Shown: piece by piece, positions 6,730 to 9,209 of the stretch | How the letters are laid out: each line of letters begins with the position of its first letter | Numbering within the stretch: the stretch's first letter is position 1 | Assembly: GCA_017452035.1 (NCBI GenBank) | Contig: JAFTNE010000033.1 | Span: forward strand, 1 to 9,209 | Length of the DNA stretch: 9,209 nucleotides | From: Clostridia bacterium | GTDB lineage: Bacteria > Bacillota > Clostridia > Christensenellales > CAG-314 | Reading direction: 5' to 3' | Made by a program: the position numbers and the translations under genes | The notes under the pieces: model-generated | What the model was told of the DNA's origin: nothing | Database searches by the model: none | The model's input: only the letters and a program-made list of their open reading frames with translations

Positions 6730-6766
6730 CTTAAAACAAAACCCCACAAATGGGGGTAATTTTAAG
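6730..6766 (-). other. hairpin at the very start of the sdaA transcript
   Basis: In the minus-strand transcript ACCCC (6757-6753) pairs with GGGGT (6745-6741) around a 7-base loop, followed by TTTGTTTT. The stem starts at or next to the predicted first transcribed base. Flanking CTTAAAA / TTTTAAG (6730-6736, 6760-6766) are inverted too, but half of that pair overlaps the spacer after the -10. It could protect the 5' end or act as a weak early terminator. Confidence 0.45.
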
Positions 6767-6793
6767 TATACCATCACAACACCTTGATGTCAA
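6765..6793 (-). promoter_or_regulatory. promoter of sdaA
   Basis: Minus-strand TTGACA (6793-6788), 17-bp spacer, TATACT (6770-6765). The start is expected at about 6757-6758, giving a leader of about 60 nt. Confidence 0.9.
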
Positions 6794-6809
6794 GCAACAT
6801 ACACCAAAA

Positions 6810-6825
6810 GTCGCAAATTTGCGAC
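6810..6825. promoter_or_regulatory. perfect 16-bp palindrome, candidate operator between sdaA and the permease gene
   Basis: GTCGCAAATTTGCGAC is identical to its reverse complement and stands in A/T-rich DNA between two divergent promoters. Its centre is about 60 bp upstream of the sdaA start and about 101 bp upstream of the permease start. The -60 distance is close to that of class I activator sites. It is unlikely to be a terminator, because no gene ends here. The cognate regulator is not in the window. Confidence 0.6.
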
Positions 6826-6882
6826 ATTAAAACACCAGTGGCTAAAAATGAAAAAATACTTTAAAAATACCACTTTTAACGT

Positions 6883-6912
6883 TTGACGAACAAAGTCCAC
6901 TTATGCTAAAAT
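6883..6912 (+). promoter_or_regulatory. promoter of the uracil permease gene
   Basis: TTGACG (6883-6888), 18-bp spacer, TAAAAT (6907-6912) preceded by TGC, an extended -10. The start is expected at A6919, so the RNA would begin AAUUUGGGG and have a leader of about 90 nt. That leader contains a small possible stem, GACT/AGTC (6941-6944, 6964-6967), but no riboswitch or PyrR site that I recognise. Confidence 0.8.
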
Positions 6913-7008
6913 ACCGACAATTTGGGGTTTTTCGGGGTACGACTGAAAGGAAAACTTTGAAATAGTCCAAACAAACACTAACTTAATATTTTTACGGAGG
7001 AAGCAAAA

Positions 7009-8373
7009 ATGCAAAAATCAAACTTGATTTACAACATCCAAGACAAGCCACCTTTTGGTAAAACGCTCATCTTTGCGTTGCAACAATTGTTGGCAATCAT
7101 GGCGGCAACAATTGCAGTGCCAGCCATTATCGGTAATGGTATGTCAGCAGCAGCTGCTTTGTTTGGCGCAGGCGCAGGCACACTGATTTATCTCCTTTTC
7201 ACAAAATTCAAGAGTCCTGTATTTTTGGGTTCCTCTTTTGCTTTTCTTGGCTCAATGGGCGCAGCATTTGCTGGTGCTACCACTGTTGAACTTGGTTACT
7301 TGGGACTTATCCTTGGCGCAATTTTTGCCGGCCTTGTATACGTTGTTATCGCATTTGTTGTAAAACGCGTTGGTACAGGCTGGATCAGCAAAGTTATGCC
7401 TCCACAAGTAATTGGACCAACTGTTGCAATCATTGGTCTTTCCCTCAGTGGAAACGCCGTTGGCGACTTGTTCAAAGGTAGCGTAGTTGACGCAACACTT
7501 ACACCAGTTGCTAACCCATACGTTGCACTTGTTTGTGGTCTTGTTACATTGTTTGTAGTTATCATTTGCTCACTTTACGGCAAAAAGATGATTAGCATGA
7601 TTCCATTTATTATGGGTATCCTTGCTGGTTACTTGGTTGCAACAATCTTTACAGTTATTGGTATCGCTACCGAAAACCCAGCTTTGCAAATCATTGACTT
7701 TGCAAAATTCCAAAACATCCAATGGTACCCTGATTTCACATTCATCAAGGCGCTTGGTGGTTTTGAAAAGATTGACGGTGCTTACATTGGCACTATTGCT
7801 GTAGCTTACGTTCCTGTTGCATTTGTAGTTTTTGCAGAACACATTGCAGACCACAAAAACCTTTCCACAATTATCGGTCACGATTTGATTACAGACCCAG
7901 GTCTCAACCGTACATTGCTTGGTGACGGTGTTGGTAGTATGGTTGGTGCTATCTTTGGTGGTTGCCCCAACACAACCTATGGCGAAAGCGTTGGTTGCGT
8001 AGCTATCTCCAAAAATGCAAGCGTTATCACAATTGTTTACACAGCAATTATGGCAATTGTAATTTCCTTTGTTGGTCCTTTCTCCACATTCCTTGCAACA
8101 ATTCCAAGTTGCGTTATGGGTGGTGTTTGCGTTGCTTTGTACGGCTTTATTGCAGTATCTGGTCTAAAGATGTTGCAACAAGTTGACCTACAAGACAACC
8201 GCAACTTGTTTGTAGTATCTACAATTTTGATTGCCGGTGTTGGTGGCATGAAATTGACATTTGGCAAAGTTACAATCACTTCCGTTGCATGCGCATTGAT
8301 TTTGGGTATTTTGGTAAACGTTGTTGCTCACGCTGGCGACAAAAAACAAGCTCAAGAACCCACAGCTGAATAA
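7009..8373 (+). CDS. uraA: uracil permease, NCS2 (UraA/PyrP) family
   Basis: 454-residue inner membrane transporter, probably proton-coupled uracil uptake feeding pyrimidine salvage. Hydrophobic segments alternate through residues 20-435 in the NCS2 pattern. Family motifs are present: QQLLAIMAATIAVPAI (25-40), FLGSSFAFLGS (72-82), PPQVIGPTVAIIGLSL (131-146), FAEHIADH (275-282), DPGLNRTLLGDG (296-307) and NTTYGES (321-327). The two acidic substrate residues known in E. coli UraA (Glu241, Glu290) fit Glu277 and Glu326. The UraA His245 position reads Asp281, with His next to it; this EHI-x-DH form is, to my recollection, common in Clostridia. The match favours uracil over xanthine or urate carriers, but other pyrimidines are possible. 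The tail (437-454) is hydrophilic. The ATG at 7009 has a good CGGAGGAAG (6995-7003). Monocistronic and divergent from sdaA. Confidence 0.92.
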   Translation: MQKSNLIYNIQDKPPFGKTLIFALQQLLAIMAATIAVPAIIGNGMSAAAALFGAGAGTLIYLLFTKFKSPVFLGSSFAFLGSMGAAFAGATTVELGYLGLILGAIFAGLVYVVIAFVVKRVGTGWISKVMPPQVIGPTVAIIGLSLSGNAVGDLFKGSVVDATLTPVANPYVALVCGLVTLFVVIICSLYGKKMISMIPFIMGILAGYLVATIFTVIGIATENPALQIIDFAKFQNIQWYPDFTFIKALGGFEKIDGAYIGTIAVAYVPVAFVVFAEHIADHKNLSTIIGHDLITDPGLNRTLLGDGVGSMVGAIFGGCPNTTYGESVGCVAISKNASVITIVYTAIMAIVISFVGPFSTFLATIPSCVMGGVCVALYGFIAVSGLKMLQQVDLQDNRNLFVVSTILIAGVGGMKLTFGKVTITSVACALILGILVNVVAHAGDKKQAQEPTAE

Positions 8374-8386
8374 TCCGTAAAAACAC

Positions 8387-8419
8387 AAGTGCGTCCCCAA
8401 AAACCGGGACGCACTTTTT
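8387..8419 (+). terminator. intrinsic terminator of uraA
   Basis: An 11-bp G/C-rich stem AAGTGCGTCCC (8387-8397) / GGGACGCACTT (8406-8416) with an 8-base loop and five Ts (8415-8419), 13 bases after the TAA stop. Confidence 0.93.
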
Positions 8420-8486
8420 ACGACTTACAGCAACAAACCGAACATTTGGGGTAACGTATCGTCATATTGTAAATACGCAAACGTGT

Positions 8487-8508
8487 GTGCATACCATCAT
8501 GTATGCAC
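8487..8508 (+). other. 8-bp hairpin after uraA with CATCAT loop
   Basis: GTGCATAC (8487-8494) / GTATGCAC (8501-8508), loop CATCAT, followed by CTTTTGATT. It looks like a weak terminator or the 5' fold of a small RNA. No gene is visible in 8374-8779 other than the elements listed here and a doubtful 44-codon frame. Confidence 0.5.
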
Positions 8509-8548
8509 CTTTTGATTACCTGCCAAATAGAACCATTGATACTGTTTG

Positions 8549-8580
8549 AAAGGGCACATCGACAAGATGTGCTTTTGTTT
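8549..8580 (+). terminator. terminator-like hairpin with no preceding gene
   Basis: GCACATC (8554-8560) / GATGTGC (8566-8572) with a 5-base loop, extended by AAAG/CTTT, followed by TTTTGTTTT. It has the layout of a plus-strand terminator, but uraA is already terminated at 8419 and I see no protein gene in between. Confidence 0.6.
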
Positions 8581-8594
8581 TGGTAAAAATTACA

Positions 8595-8623
8595 TTGACA
8601 AAACTACAAAACAGGTTTATACT
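8595..8623 (+). promoter_or_regulatory. strong promoter upstream of tRNA-Gln
   Basis: TTGACA (8595-8600), 17-bp spacer, TATACT (8618-8623), predicted start near 8630. It is the best promoter upstream of the tRNA gene and would give a precursor with a 5' leader of about 150 nt. A much weaker alternative (TTGCAA 8721-8726, TACACT 8745-8750) lies nearer the tRNA. Confidence 0.75.
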
Positions 8624-8633
8624 TTTTTAGCTG

Positions 8634-8768
8634 ATGATGGTATTTCCACTTACCTTTGCAAGTGCAACCACACTACCATTTGGGAGTGATAGCGTTTTGC
8701 GCGCAAAGATAAACAACTCTTTGCAACTTGTTGTTTTCGGAAAATACACTCAGCAAACAGTTGCATAA
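8634..8768 (+). CDS. doubtful 44-codon frame in the tRNA leader
   Basis: The frame starts with two consecutive ATGs and runs to TAA at 8766-8768, just before tRNA-Gln. The predicted product begins MMVFPLTFASATTL and resembles nothing I recognise. There is no ribosome binding site, and the first ATG falls within about 4 bases of the predicted transcript start, so it would need leaderless translation. The start also overlaps a word (ATGATGGTAT) recurring in other non-coding gaps, which argues for chance. The sequence also holds a perfect palindrome TTTGCGCGCAAA (8696-8707). Confidence 0.12.
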   Translation: MMVFPLTFASATTLPFGSDSVLRAKINNSLQLVVFGKYTQQTVA

Positions 8769-8779
8769 TAAAAATATAT

Positions 8780-8854
8780 TGGGGTATCGCCAAGCGGTAA
8801 GGCAACGGATTCTGACTCCGTGATTCGCAGGTTCGAATCCTGCTACCCTAGCCA
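8780..8854 (+). tRNA. tRNA-Gln, anticodon CUG
   Basis: 75 nt with encoded CCA (8852-8854). It matches bacterial tRNA-Gln closely: it begins TGGGGTATCGCCAAGCGGTA, with D arm CGCCAAGCGGTAAGGC. The anticodon stem is ACGGA (8805-8809) / TCCGT (8817-8821) around the loop TTCTGAC, with anticodon CTG at 8812-8814, reading CAG. The T loop GTTCGAATC is present. The acceptor stem pairs TGGGGTA with TACCCTA, so the second pair is G2-U71 instead of G-C; the discriminator base is G73. The first pair U1-A72 is the loose pair typical of glutamine tRNAs. Confidence 0.97.
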
Positions 8855-8890
8855 AAAAATTCGACAAGTTTCGACTTGTCGAATTTTTTT
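8855..8890. terminator. terminator after tRNA-Gln, usable from both sides
   Basis: A 14-bp stem AAAAATTCGACAAG (8855-8868) / CTTGTCGAATTTTT (8875-8888) with a 6-base loop, starting directly after the CCA and ending in seven Ts. The opposite strand also ends in a T-run, so it could stop transcription coming from the restriction gene. Confidence 0.93.
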
Positions 8891-8892
8891 AT

Positions 8893-8993
8893 CCATTGCG
8901 AAAGCAATGGTATATCATCTCGCGTTAGCGTGTATCTCATCCGCTTTGACGAGCATATCTCGCCAAAGCGAGTATATCATCAGCCGTAGGCTG
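8893..8993. repeat. array of five small hairpins joined by a TATATCATC linker
   Basis: Short inverted repeats of different sequence are separated by near-identical linkers. The units are CCATTGC-GAAA-GCAATGG (8893-8910), CGC-GTTA-GCG (8921-8930), a CGCTTTG unit (8942-8953), CTCGC-CAAA-GCGAG (8959-8972) and CAGCC-GTA-GGCTG (8981-8993). Linkers are TATATCATC (8911-8919), GTATCTCATC (8932-8941, one change), a shortened CATAT (8954-8958), GTATATCATC (8972-8981) and a decayed GTATTTAC at the end. CGCTTTG (8942-8948) also pairs with CAAAGCG (8964-8970), so units 3 and 4 can form one larger hairpin. Stems vary while linkers are kept, as in REP-like intergenic repeats. No coding function is supported. 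Confidence 0.75.
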
Positions 8994-9054
8994 TATTTAC
9001 TTTCTCAATTAAGTAATTAATAATTTCATTTTTTTTCAATGCTGATATAGCCAT
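8980..9054 (-). CDS. doubtful 24-codon frame ending in the hairpin array
   Basis: An ATG at 9054 opens a frame of 24 codons beginning MAISALKKNEIINYLIEKV, a plausible helical start, and ends at a TGA supplied by the last hairpin unit. AAGAG three bases upstream is a poor ribosome binding site. It follows the Mrr-like gene by 13 bases on the same strand. It may be chance, or the start of a gene cut off by the repeat array. Confidence 0.15.
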   Translation of the reverse strand: MAISALKKNEIINYLIEKVNTAYG

Positions 9055-9067
9055 AAACTCTTATCAA

Positions 9068-9209
9068 TTATTCTTCAATTTTTTCGATTATAGTATCTCG
9101 ATCCCAGAGAATAACCCCTGTCGCATAAGCTAATTTTTTAGCAGCATTAGTAAATCTACTATTTGTAATTACCATACATTGACTTGCATTATAATATTTT
9201 GCACCAGCA
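9068..9209 (-). CDS. C-terminal end of an Mrr-type restriction endonuclease-like protein (partial)
   Basis: The minus-strand frame is open from the right edge (first full codon at 9208) to TAA at 9068-9070, giving the last 46 residues. They read GAKYYNASQCMVITNSRFT, then NAAKKLAYATGVILWDRDTI and IEKIEE. This is the end of the Mrr catalytic-domain fold (PF04471-like): a GA-YY segment, a beta strand V-VTNS-FT, a helix A-KLA, and a G-V-LWDRD-L end that most Mrr-like proteins share. The catalytic D and E/Q-x-K residues lie upstream and outside the window, so activity cannot be judged. Family members cut DNA, often modified DNA, or act in other DNA transactions. The identification rests on recalled motif patterns over a short segment. 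Confidence 0.7.
   Translation of the reverse strand, partial: AGAKYYNASQCMVITNSRFTNAAKKLAYATGVILWDRDTIIEKIEE

Noticed and set aside
6731..6766. Terminator of a gene ending between sdaA and uraA
   Set aside because: Both flanking genes point away from this region and no frame ends here; the structure is better explained as the sdaA 5' leader.
6913..7008. Riboswitch or PyrR site in the uraA leader
   Set aside because: The leader is about 90 nt, lacks a terminator-type hairpin and shows no purine, PreQ1 or PyrR-type conserved core that I recognise.
8630..8779. T-box element upstream of tRNA-Gln
   Set aside because: No AGGGTGG-N-ACCGCG T-box core, no terminator/antiterminator pair, and no regulated protein gene downstream.
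8893..8993. CRISPR array
   Set aside because: The repeated linker is only about 9-10 bases, spacing is short (about 11-18 bases) and irregular, and the segments between are self-complementary rather than unique spacers.

Overview
The window looks like chromosomal DNA of a low-GC Bacillota, most likely a Clostridia-type bacterium. The evidence is A/T-rich intergenic DNA, strong SigA-type promoters (TTGACA, 17 bp, TATAAT variants), AGGAGG-type ribosome binding sites, a Clostridia-like 16S 5' end and a CCA-encoding tRNA-Gln gene. I cannot place it more precisely by reading alone.

Layout. Positions 1-317 (minus) are the 5' end of a 16S rRNA gene, which runs off the left edge. Its leader and promoter lie in 318-567. 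Diverging from it (786-1424, plus) is a two-TM bacterial PH-domain membrane protein. This gene converges, across two terminators, on a minus-strand EF-G paralogue (1607-3664). Upstream of the paralogue, on the same strand, is a glutamate-racemase-like protein that has lost both catalytic cysteines (3896-4576). Divergent from that is rpsT (4819-5247), an S20 gene with a C-terminal extension of about 54 residues. It converges on a single-chain iron-sulfur L-serine dehydratase (5492-6697, minus). The dehydratase shares a 311-bp divergent control region, with a perfect 16-bp palindrome, with a uracil permease (7009-8373, plus). The permease is followed by its terminator, two more terminator-like hairpins, a strong promoter and tRNA-Gln(CUG) (8780-8854). 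The right end carries an array of short hairpins with a repeated linker, then the C-terminus of an Mrr-type restriction endonuclease-like protein on the minus strand, cut by the window edge.

Function. Most genes are housekeeping: translation (16S, S20, EF-G-like, tRNA-Gln), serine deamination to pyruvate and uracil uptake. Nearly every gene has its own promoter and terminator, so I see no operon of more than one gene. The part from the tRNA to the right edge is the most accessory-like: tRNA, hairpin array, restriction gene.

The observations most worth following are the cysteine-less racemase-like protein, the variable-stem hairpin array, the extended S20, the pyrBI-like AATTTG start of the permease transcript, the 16-bp palindrome between the two catabolic/uptake genes, and an intergenic ATACCAT word. 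No complete defence locus, CRISPR array or transposon is visible.
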